NCBI GenBank assembly: GCA_027487395.1
Contig: JAIYDR010000238.1
Coordinates: forward strand, 1 to 41,679
Length of the DNA: 41,679 nt
Origin: Rhodobacter sp.
GTDB lineage: Bacteria; Pseudomonadota; Alphaproteobacteria; Rhodobacterales; Rhodobacteraceae
Direction: 5' to 3'
In this document: positions 17,845 to 25,826 of the stretch, in pieces
Position numbering within the stretch: the stretch's first letter is position 1
How the letters are laid out: every line of letters begins with the position of its first letter
Notes under the pieces: model-generated
The model's input: only the letters and a program-made list of their open reading frames with translations
The model's database searches: none
What the model was told of the DNA's origin: nothing
Translations under genes and position numbers: made by a program

Positions 17845-19332
17845 TCAGCGTGTTCTTCCAGCCGCGAAGGTTTGCGGTGTTCTAGGCTGCGCTCCGTGCG
17901 GTTCCGTGCCACCCGAAAGATAGGTAGTTTGGACCGGATCGACATCAATGGGTCTGGATTCAGACTTGCCACGCAGTGGCAGGGCCAAAAGCAGTGCCAG
18001 TGCCAAGAGGCCAGCTTCGATCAGGAACACCGATGTATAGGGCGCTGCGGCGGACGCGCCCACGACCTCGGTCGCCACGATCGTATCGCGCACTGCACCC
18101 CCAATGGCGATGGCAAGCCCGGCCGATGTTGCCTGCACCGCACCCCAAGCGCCAAGCGACAGACCGATCTGATCGCGCGGCGCCGAGCGCATCGTGGCCG
18201 TCAAGGTGCCATGTCCGAACAGCCCGGCACCAAAGCCCGCCATCAGCGTGCCTGCCATCAGCATCGGCACCGACAGCACCGACGATGACCAGACAATCAG
18301 CCCAAAGGCCGGTAGCCCCACGGCTGCGCCAAACAACGCCATGTCGATGGGCCGCGTCCCCGCACCCAGCCAACGCGACGCCAGGACAAAGCCGACAAGG
18401 CTGCCGCAGGCCAGAAACACGGTCAGCCGCGTTGTGTCGGCAATGCTCATCATCAGGACTTGACCGCCAAACGGTTCCAACAACACGTCTGCCATGCCAA
18501 AGCCAGCCGTCCCAAGCCCGATGATCGCCAAAAGCCGGAACATGCCCTTGCGTTCGGTCAGACGGGCCCAGGCTTCGCCAAAGGTGACCTCTGGACCCTT
18601 CGGCGCAAGCGCCCGCATCCGGTCGCGTGCCTCTTGCTTCCACATCGCAAAGAAGTTCAGCGCGACAGTGATCACGGCCGAGCCTTGAATGACCTGAATC
18701 AGGCGGCCTGGTGTGTAATTCTGCAACAGTGCGCCATAGGTGAAGGCGCTGACGATCATGCCGACCAGCAGCATCACATACATCAGGCCCACGACCTTTG
18801 GCTGATCTTCTTCCGGCACCAGATCAGTGGCCAGCGCCAGCCCGATGGTTTGCACGATATGCACGCCCGCGCCGACCAGCAAGAATGCCAGCGCGGCAGA
18901 ACTGAGCCCAATCCAGCGCGGCGCATCAATCGCTTCGCCGTAACCAGACAGCACCAAAAGCGCGAAGGGCATGATGGCAAAGCCACCAAACTGCAGCATC
19001 GTGCCTTTGAAGATATAGGGCAGGCGCCGTAGTCCCAGCGCAGACTTTAGCCGATCAGAGCGAAAGCCGATCAAGGCGCGAAACGGGGCAAATACCAGTG
19101 GTAGCGCCAGCATCGCACCAACGAGGGTGGCTGGCACGCGCAATTCCACGATCATCACACGATTCAAGGTGCCGACCATCAAGACAAGCGCCATGCCGAC
19201 CGTCACTTGAAACAGGGACAGGCGCAGCAAGCGCGAAAGCGGCACCTCATCGGAAGCGGCGTCGGAAAAAGGCAAGAACCGGACCCCGACCCCCGAGATT
19301 TTGCGAAGCGCGAAACTCTTGTAGTTGAACAT
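17845..19332 (-). CDS. pucC: PucC-family (BCD/LhaA) light-harvesting assembly protein
   Basis: RLSLFQVTVGMALVLMVGTLNRVMIVELRVPATLVGAMLALPLVFAPFRALIGFRSD; 12-TM MFS-like. Confidence 0.95.
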   Translation of the reverse strand: MFNYKSFALRKISGVGVRFLPFSDAASDEVPLSRLLRLSLFQVTVGMALVLMVGTLNRVMIVELRVPATLVGAMLALPLVFAPFRALIGFRSDRLKSALGLRRLPYIFKGTMLQFGGFAIMPFALLVLSGYGEAIDAPRWIGLSSAALAFLLVGAGVHIVQTIGLALATDLVPEEDQPKVVGLMYVMLLVGMIVSAFTYGALLQNYTPGRLIQVIQGSAVITVALNFFAMWKQEARDRMRALAPKGPEVTFGEAWARLTERKGMFRLLAIIGLGTAGFGMADVLLEPFGGQVLMMSIADTTRLTVFLACGSLVGFVLASRWLGAGTRPIDMALFGAAVGLPAFGLIVWSSSVLSVPMLMAGTLMAGFGAGLFGHGTLTATMRSAPRDQIGLSLGAWGAVQATSAGLAIAIGGAVRDTIVATEVVGASAAAPYTSVFLIEAGLLALALLLALPLRGKSESRPIDVDPVQTTYLSGGTEPHGAQPRTPQTFAAGRTR

Positions 19333-19384
19333 CGGCTGGCCCGCTCATTCTTGGGAATTGAATCATCCCCTCGCGAGAGTTGAC

Positions 19385-19424
19385 GTGTGAGGCCCCCTGG
19401 CCGGAGGACAAGGGAGCCTCACAC
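19385..19424 (-). terminator. pucA-pucC intercistronic stem-loop (probable mRNA stabiliser/attenuator)
   Basis: GTGTGAGGC-C-CCCT ... AGGG-A-GCCTCACAC, 13 paired bp with one mismatch; located between pucA and pucC. Confidence 0.75.
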
Positions 19425-19459
19425 TTTCGCAGACCACCCTGCGTGGAGGGTGGATAAGC

Positions 19460-19765
19460 TTAGTTCGACGCCATCAGTTCAGGCCGCTTCAAGATCGCAA
19501 GGGCCGTCGTGCCATCCGGCATCGTGATCAGGACTTCCTGCCCTGCCGAAGCAGAGTAGGAGACTTTGGCTGCATCCTGCTCGGGCAGGACAAGCGAAGC
19601 CGCCGCCATGCCGCCAGCCGACTTGCCGGACAGGAAATCAGCAACCCAGGTCGTGTTGCTGAGAACGGCGACGTGGACGGCGAATGACCCCACGGCGACC
19701 GCACTCAGGAACAAAGGCACCCCAACGGTTGGCTTAACGACAAGCCACATTTTTGCGTTGTTCAT
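19460..19765 (-). CDS. pucA: LH2-type light-harvesting alpha subunit with long C-terminal extension
   Basis: [47 protein letters not shown]...; 101 aa. Confidence 0.95.
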   Translation of the reverse strand: MNNAKMWLVVKPTVGVPLFLSAVAVGSFAVHVAVLSNTTWVADFLSGKSAGGMAAASLVLPEQDAAKVSYSASAGQEVLITMPDGTTALAILKRPELMASN

Positions 19766-19775
19766 GATGCGCCCC

Positions 19776-19931
19776 TCACCCAAGCCACGGTGTGGTAACA
19801 GCCACCAAGATATGCGCGATGAGGGCGATGACGCCGAACACGCGCGTACCGTCGATCAGGTAGCTGTGGACTTCTTCTGCTTCTCTCAAGGTCAGGCCAG
19901 TCGGCCACACCTTGTCAGGATCGTTGGACAT
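19776..19931 (-). CDS. pucB: LH2-type light-harvesting beta subunit (51 aa)
   Basis: Hand translation [51 protein letters not shown]; absent from the ORF track because it is short. Confidence 0.96.
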   Translation of the reverse strand: MSNDPDKVWPTGLTLREAEEVHSYLIDGTRVFGVIALIAHILVAVTTPWLG

Positions 19932-20063
19932 ATGAGTTCCTCCGTGCCCTCGTCGTCACTTTCAGACAGGGGCAGAGTGACGACATTGGCTCTGCCCAGT
20001 CCAGACAAGCGAACGACTCGCAGCCTGCTTGATGGACCTGTGCCAAGATGTCACTACTGATTT

Positions 20064-20092
20064 ACACTTTCAAGTGTCTATAATGATTGACA
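20064..20092 (-). promoter_or_regulatory. puc upstream region with PpsR/CrtJ-type motif TGT-N12-ACA and adjacent palindrome
   Basis: TGTCTATAATGATTGACA (20075-20092) fits TGTN12ACA exactly; overlapping palindrome ACACTT-TC-AAGTGT (20064-20077); about 140 nt upstream of pucB. Confidence 0.75.
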
Positions 20093-20460
20093 CTTATTCA
20101 AGTTTTGTCGTAGTGAAAAGTGAATTATTCACCCAAATATTCAGTAATAACAATATTTTAAACTGATGGCTCTGAGCCACAAGCTGTGCCTTGCAAAGGT
20201 GCATCCCGAAAGATGTGCAAGCAAAGTTGCCGAAATACGACTCCATCTCTCGATTGGCGACGATCGTCCGTTCGGACGGAACACAAAGAGTGTCAACCTT
20301 GCTGCTGCGGGAGGCGGTGGCGCGCCGGCGAAGGCCAACCCTGTCGTCGGGCGGCCATCATCGCAGCGCGATCGGGCGCCAGCGTCGTGTTGCGATCACC
20401 CATGGCCCCGGCGCCGTCACATAGGCGAAGACGGTGGCCAAGAGACACAGTGCCAAACGG

Positions 20461-21411
20461 TCAGACCGGAAGGGAGCATCCCAAATCGGTCAGCACTGAC
20501 CGGAACGCCGTAGTCCCCCGGATCAAGGCTTTGTGTTCCAGATCAACCAGTTGCTCAGGCGACAGCCGCGATTGGTCCAGTACAAGATAGCCCGGATCAA
20601 AGGGCGGATCGGCAAAAGCGAAGGCCCCTTGGCCCAGCGTCACACCCGCCAAAGGCGCGCGGCTTTCACGGATCGGTGCACTGTAGGCCCAGACGTTTTC
20701 AAACGTGATCCGTCTCAGCCCCTGATCCAGAAGGCGCTTGGTCAGTCGCGTCAGGGGCAGGACCCCATCACCAACGGCCACGCCAACCACCCTGAGCTGT
20801 CCTGCATGTTCGGGGCGCACCATGACGTGGTCTTTGAAATGGACGGAATGGACATGCGGCAAGACCGCATCCAAAGCGGCCTCGGGGTCTTCCAAGACCA
20901 TTTGTGAGTTGCCATAGTCATAGAGGATCTTCAGTGCAGGGTGCCCGACGGCCTCGACGATGCTGGCCAGTTCCGGGCCGGTAAAATCCTCGTGGTTTTC
21001 CAAGACGATGACGACACCAAGATCATGCGCAATTGGCGCTGCGGCGGTCAGGTCGCGGATGGTCGCCGCCATCATCTCTGCCGGGGTGCCGCTGTGCCGG
21101 GTGTAGGTGCGCAAGGACGTTGCCCCCATCCGCTGGGCCACACGGAGCAGTTCGGTCATATGGGAAGGCGCGGTTCCCGAGGTGTCCACTTCCAGACTGA
21201 AGCCAAGCCCCTCAAGATGCGTCCGCAGCCGATCCATCCGCCAGCTTTCCCGGCCACCAAGGTGGCGATAGTTCGGATTGTTCAAAGACAGGCTCAGGCC
21301 TTTGAACCCAAGGTCTGCCGCCAGGTCCGCAAAGGCGATGCAGTCAAAACCGGAGCTATGGGCAAAGTGATGCCACAGGCTAAAGCTATGAATTGTAGGC
21401 TCAATCTGCAT
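20461..21411 (-). CDS. sugar phosphate isomerase/epimerase family TIM-barrel protein
   Basis: AP-endonuclease-2-like fold: ADLGFKGLSLSL, VIVLENHEDFTGPELASIVEAVGHPALKILYDYGNSQMV, VHSVHFKDH. Confidence 0.85.
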   Translation of the reverse strand: MQIEPTIHSFSLWHHFAHSSGFDCIAFADLAADLGFKGLSLSLNNPNYRHLGGRESWRMDRLRTHLEGLGFSLEVDTSGTAPSHMTELLRVAQRMGATSLRTYTRHSGTPAEMMAATIRDLTAAAPIAHDLGVVIVLENHEDFTGPELASIVEAVGHPALKILYDYGNSQMVLEDPEAALDAVLPHVHSVHFKDHVMVRPEHAGQLRVVGVAVGDGVLPLTRLTKRLLDQGLRRITFENVWAYSAPIRESRAPLAGVTLGQGAFAFADPPFDPGYLVLDQSRLSPEQLVDLEHKALIRGTTAFRSVLTDLGCSLPV

Positions 21412-22255
21412 CGCATCGATCCATATCGGTCATTTCGGCGGCAAAGGCCGCGGCATAGCGATCCCGAACCTCGGCCTCGGCGCGGGTTTCCGAGCGCCAA
21501 AGGCAATAGGCTGCCATACGCCACGCATAAAACGGACGCAGCGCCAGATATCTTGCTTTTAGGTCGGGGCGGGCAAGGGCGTGCCAGAAGGCGGCGCGTT
21601 CGGAGGCGGTCAGAACCGCGTGTTCGCTGAGGATCTGGAAGGCGGGCGACAGAAAACTGTAGATGTCCTCGGCCAAGTCGCCGGCAGCGGGGCATTGCCA
21701 ATCAATGATCCGCACGTCTGTGCCTTGTGCGATCAGATTGCCGGGCCCAAGATCGGTGTGTATGAGCGAAAGCCGGGCAGGGGGGGCTATATCCTGCGGT
21801 GCAGGGCGCCGGGTGGGAGCGGATGTGCATAGAGCAAACAGGGCATCACCCTCAGCCAGAATATCTGCCGGATGCAAGGGTACGCGGCGAAAGCCCTTGG
21901 GGTCTGCCGCCTCTTTGCGCAACAGGATCCGGGCCACTTCGGCTGTTCCGGTCCGCCAAGGGTGGCCTTCGACATAGTCATAGATCATGACGGACGTCTC
22001 TGGCCAGTACTGCAAAAGCCGGGGGGCCACGTCCAATCCATCAAGTCGCTGCAAAGCGCGGGCTTCGTCATCTGGTCGATTTGGAAAGAGGGTTCCGGTC
22101 GTTTCGGGCGCGAAGCGTTTCAAGACCCGTTTGGCGGGTCCGGTCTGGATCAACAGCACCTCGTTCAAATAGCCACCCTTCAAGGGAAACAGTGCCACTG
22201 GTCCTTGCCAAAGCCCGGCCTCTTTCAACAAGGTCTCAACTAGTTCCTGGGTCAT
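21401..22255 (-). CDS. APH/choline-kinase-fold phosphotransferase
   Basis: LSLIHTDLGPGNLIAQGTDVRIIDWQCP (HxDxxxxN + IDW). Confidence 0.88.
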   Translation of the reverse strand: MTQELVETLLKEAGLWQGPVALFPLKGGYLNEVLLIQTGPAKRVLKRFAPETTGTLFPNRPDDEARALQRLDGLDVAPRLLQYWPETSVMIYDYVEGHPWRTGTAEVARILLRKEAADPKGFRRVPLHPADILAEGDALFALCTSAPTRRPAPQDIAPPARLSLIHTDLGPGNLIAQGTDVRIIDWQCPAAGDLAEDIYSFLSPAFQILSEHAVLTASERAAFWHALARPDLKARYLALRPFYAWRMAAYCLWRSETRAEAEVRDRYAAAFAAEMTDMDRCDAD

Positions 22256-23250
22256 TGATGCGCCTGCAACCGGGCCAGAAGTGCCGCTTCAATCTCCAGT
22301 CCCTCGACCGCCAAGCGCACCTTATTCGCCTCGCGCCGCGCATTGGGCAAGCGCGCGCCTTCCTGTTCGGTGATTGACGCCATCAAGTGCTGAATGCTGG
22401 TGTCGAAGCCGCCAGAGGAAAACCCCTGCGGGTCGATGGCGATAAAGAACTGGCCATTGTCGATGGGGACGCCGTCATTGTCGGTGAACGAGCCTTGCTC
22501 TAGCCCAAGCCTGCCCCCGGCCAAGGCGGCGCAAAGCACTTCCACCAGCAGGCCGATGGAGAATCCTTTGACCCCACCGGCTGGTGCCATTGACCCGGCA
22601 AGCCCCGCCTTGGCATCGGTCGTCGGTGCGCCTTTGGCGTCCAACGCCCAACCCAGAGGAATGGGTTGGCCTTCATCCGCGGCACGTTTGACGGCCGTCC
22701 AAGCAACGGCCGTGGCCGATTGATCGACCAAGAACGCAATCTGACCGCCGGGAGCGGGCACGGCATAGGAGATCGGGTTGGTCCCGATGATCGGGCGATG
22801 ACCGCCAACCGGGGCAACCGTCGGCACTGCATTTGTGGCCCCGATGGCCAAAAGACCTGCCCGCGCCAAAGTGCCGGTATGAAATCCCAATGTCGCGGCG
22901 TTGTAAGAGTTGAAGACCCCCATGGCCGCAATGCCTTGCGCTTTCGCTGCCGGAATAAGGTTGGAAAACCCTGCCTCGATCGCGGGGTGGGCAAATCCAT
23001 GGCGCGCATCCACGCGAAAACTGCTGGACGAAAGGGCGATCACCTCAGGCTCGACCGTCCCTTTCACCTTGCCACTGCGCAAATGCTGGCAATAGTAATC
23101 AAGCCAGTAGAAGCCGTGCCCCTCAAGCCCCGAGAGTTCGGTATCCAGAATGGCCTCTGTGAAGTAGGGTGCATGCCGTTCGGCAAGCCCGCTGCCTGTT
23201 AAGGCGGATCGGATCAATTCACGCGCAGAGGGTAGATCGAGAACCGGCAT
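22252..23250 (-). CDS. Ldh-family (malate/L-lactate/ureidoglycolate dehydrogenase-like) oxidoreductase
   Basis: SGLEGHGFYWLDYYCQHLRSGKVKG, HGFAHPAIEAGF, IGTNPISYAVPAPGG. Confidence 0.92.
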   Translation of the reverse strand: MPVLDLPSARELIRSALTGSGLAERHAPYFTEAILDTELSGLEGHGFYWLDYYCQHLRSGKVKGTVEPEVIALSSSSFRVDARHGFAHPAIEAGFSNLIPAAKAQGIAAMGVFNSYNAATLGFHTGTLARAGLLAIGATNAVPTVAPVGGHRPIIGTNPISYAVPAPGGQIAFLVDQSATAVAWTAVKRAADEGQPIPLGWALDAKGAPTTDAKAGLAGSMAPAGGVKGFSIGLLVEVLCAALAGGRLGLEQGSFTDNDGVPIDNGQFFIAIDPQGFSSGGFDTSIQHLMASITEQEGARLPNARREANKVRLAVEGLEIEAALLARLQAHQ

Positions 23251-23553
23251 TTTGGGGCCTTTGCGTCTGAAAAGACTTTGGTCGTTGGCCGAAGTCACTC
23301 GACAGAGCACCTCTCCGGGCGGAGCCGTCTATCATGCAAACGACGAGGTCCCCTTGAATGCGACCTGCACCGCCGTTCCATATGGCACGAGGCTCTTCAA
23401 GCCTTCGACTCCGCTGGGAAACCGTAAACTGTGACAAAGGGTGCTCCATTGGCAGATACCCCCAAGGCAGCATGGCAAAGTGAGGGACGCAAAAGCTCGC
23501 GAATGGACGCGGCCGTTTGTCCGAGGCCCGACAAGAGTGCGGCCAAAGAGTCC

Positions 23554-24745
23554 CAGGGCTATCGCATTTGGCCGATGATGGATTTGGCGAAGTCGTCGGA
23601 CCATCCGGATCGTTTTCGCTTTCTTGAGATTGGGAGTTTCGGGCGCGCGGTTCGGAGCAGGTTGAGTGTGAGACGCCGGAGGATGGCGAGGTTTTGGGGT
23701 CCGTTGTCGGCGCGGTTTCTGGCGCGGTCCTCGTCGAATGTGACGTCGAGGACCCAGTGGAGAGAGTTCTCGATGGCCCAGTGGCTGCGGACGGCGCGCG
23801 CGAAGGCTTGTGGAGAGAGCCGAGCGGAAGAGAGGTAATAGCGGGTGGAGGGCGGGCCCTCATCGCGGGTTGCCGTGACAGCGGCCAGCATGGCGAGGCC
23901 GGGCATGGCGGGGGCACCCGGCTCGGCCCTGTCACCAAAGAGCCAATCTGTGGAATGGGTTACGCGGTGTTGGCGGGTCTCGATCCGACCGTGGTCGGCA
24001 TCGGTGGTCACGAAGGTCTCCAGCGCCTCGGGCGGGTCGGCGAAGAAGCGCTCGACCTCGGCCAGCATCGCCGGGCGATTGGCCTTCAGCGCGAAGAGGT
24101 AGTCGCCGCCCCGCTCGAGCACCAGTTGCGCCGTCTCGGTCTGGGCGTGGATCGCATCGCCGGTGACCAGCGCCCCGTCGAGCGCCAGCGTGGCCAAGAG
24201 CGCGCGGGCGGCGGTGATCTCGTTCTCGCCCGGCGCGACGGCCCGCTGCCCCAGGCTGACCCGCGCCTCTGCCCCGAAGGCCGTCACCACATGCAGCGCC
24301 GAGCGGCCAGCCGCGCGGTCGAAGGACCGCCGCAAGGTCTTGCCATCGATGGCGATGACCCCGGCACCATCGGCCCCCAGGTCGGTCAGGAACGCCTCGA
24401 AGGCCCGCCCAAAGGCCTGTGGGTCCAGCAGCCTGAACACCCGGCTGAACGTGTCGTGGCTCGGCAAGCCATTCTCCAGACGAAGAAACTCCCGCAAAAG
24501 CACCTCCCGGTCCTCGGCGAACTCGGCAAAGTCCACACAGCTTTCCGCGCCGCAGACCGAAGCCACCAGAGCAATCGCAAGGATGTCGAGAAGGTCATGC
24601 CGCTGCGCGTTGCCCGACCGCGGGTCAGGCAGGTCTCGGAAAATCGTCAGCAGCGAAGCCATCGGAAAACTCCCCAGCAGGAGAAACCCAAAGAATCCAC
24701 TTCAAACCGATAATCCAGACCAATTTCTCAAATGCGATTCCCCTG
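23554..24745 (-). mobile_element. ISAs1-family insertion sequence
   Basis: Terminal inverted repeats CAGGGCTATCGCATTTG (23554-23570) and CAAATGCGATTCCCCTG (24729-24745), 15/17 identical, bracketing an ISAs1-type transposase. Confidence 0.9.
23559..24662 (-). CDS. ISAs1-family transposase (H-repeat-associated type)
   Basis: DLPDPRSGNAQRHDLLDILAIALVASVCGAESCVDFAEFAEDRE, VIAIDGKTLRRSFD, SHWAIENSLHWVLDVTFDEDRARNRADNGPQNLAILRRLTLNLL; stop codon overlaps the TIR. Confidence 0.95.
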   Translation of the reverse strand: MASLLTIFRDLPDPRSGNAQRHDLLDILAIALVASVCGAESCVDFAEFAEDREVLLREFLRLENGLPSHDTFSRVFRLLDPQAFGRAFEAFLTDLGADGAGVIAIDGKTLRRSFDRAAGRSALHVVTAFGAEARVSLGQRAVAPGENEITAARALLATLALDGALVTGDAIHAQTETAQLVLERGGDYLFALKANRPAMLAEVERFFADPPEALETFVTTDADHGRIETRQHRVTHSTDWLFGDRAEPGAPAMPGLAMLAAVTATRDEGPPSTRYYLSSARLSPQAFARAVRSHWAIENSLHWVLDVTFDEDRARNRADNGPQNLAILRRLTLNLLRTARPKLPISRKRKRSGWSDDFAKSIIGQMR

Positions 24746-24770
24746 TGAGGGGGGGGGGCGGGACGGCCGC

Positions 24771-24795
24771 GCCCCGATGCTTTGGGCATCGGGGC
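24771..24795. terminator. perfect 10 bp stem-loop between IS and amidohydrolase gene
   Basis: GCCCCGATGC-TTTGG-GCATCGGGGC; no U-tract. Confidence 0.45.
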
Positions 24796-24913
24796 AACAC
24801 CAACTGTTGCGCCCCCAGGATAGCATTTCTCCCGGTTCTCCCTCTATCTCTCCCCGCTTGGCATCCCCCCCTCCTTCGTCATAGCCTCCCCGCAAAAGCC
24901 GAGGGGGGCCACC

Positions 24914-25744
24914 ATGCGGATCGACGCTCATCAACACCTGTGGGACCCGGCGCGCGGGGATTACGGCTGGATGCCGAAGGATGACCCGATCCTGTCCCGC
25001 CTCTACACGCCCGAGGAGTTGGAACCCCAACTCCGCGCCGCAGGGATCGATGCCACGGTCTTGGTTCAGGCCGCGCCGACGGTGGCGGAAACCGATTATA
25101 TGCTCGACCTCGCCGACCGCACCCCGTGGATCATGGGCGTGGTGGGCTGGGTGGATTTCGAAAGCCCTGCCTCCCTGCCCGTGATGCAGCGGCTGGCAAA
25201 GCATCCCAAATTCAAGGGCCTGCGCCCGATGATCCAAGATCTGCCGCAGGACGATTGGATGCTGCGCGAGGATGTGCAATGGGCCTTCCGCGCGCTCTGC
25301 GATCTCGGTCTGCGCTTTGACGCCTTGGGTTTTCCCCGCCATATCGCGCCGTTCCAGACCCTGCTGCGCCGCTATCCATCGATGCCCGTCGTGCTGGACC
25401 ATTTCCTGAAACCGCAAATCCACGGCCACCCCGAAGGCTTCCAATCTTGGGCCGATGGCATGTCCCGCTTGGCGGACGAGTCCTTTGCCTGCATCAAATT
25501 CTCGGCCCTGATCACCGAGGATATCCCCGACTGGAGCGTGGACCGCCTGCGTCCCTATGCCGATCACATCTTTGACCGCTTCGGGGCGGAACGCGTGATG
25601 TGGGGCTCTGACTGGCCGGTCTGCCGGTTGCGCGGCGAATACGCCGATTGGCACGCCGCCGCCGTGACCCTGACAGACGGGTTAAGCGAGATTGACCGCA
25701 CCCTGATCTTCGGCGGCACAGCGGCGGGCTTCTACGGCATCTGA
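24914..25744 (+). CDS. amidohydrolase family 2 protein (L-fuconolactonase-like)
   Basis: MRIDAHQHLWDPARGDYGWM, VLDHFLKP, MWGSDWPVC. Confidence 0.92.
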   Translation: MRIDAHQHLWDPARGDYGWMPKDDPILSRLYTPEELEPQLRAAGIDATVLVQAAPTVAETDYMLDLADRTPWIMGVVGWVDFESPASLPVMQRLAKHPKFKGLRPMIQDLPQDDWMLREDVQWAFRALCDLGLRFDALGFPRHIAPFQTLLRRYPSMPVVLDHFLKPQIHGHPEGFQSWADGMSRLADESFACIKFSALITEDIPDWSVDRLRPYADHIFDRFGAERVMWGSDWPVCRLRGEYADWHAAAVTLTDGLSEIDRTLIFGGTAAGFYGI

Positions 25745-25798
25745 TCCGGCACCGAAGAAACCCTTTCGTCACAAAACCTTCACTGGACTTCGCGCCGC

Positions 25799-25826
25799 AT
25801 TTCTATATTTCCCGAAATATGGAAAT
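25799..25826. promoter_or_regulatory. putative ArsR operator overlapping the arsR-arsC start codon
   Basis: ATTTCtATATTTC-CC-GAAATATgGAAAT, 13 bp arms with one mismatch. Confidence 0.65.

Noticed and set aside
20191-20424. 77 aa plus-strand ORF upstream of the puc region (VQAKLPKYDSISRLATIVRSDGTQRVSTLLLREAV)
   Set aside because: The middle looks protein-like but I cannot match it to a family and the tail is Arg-rich noise; possibly a gene remnant, not supportable.
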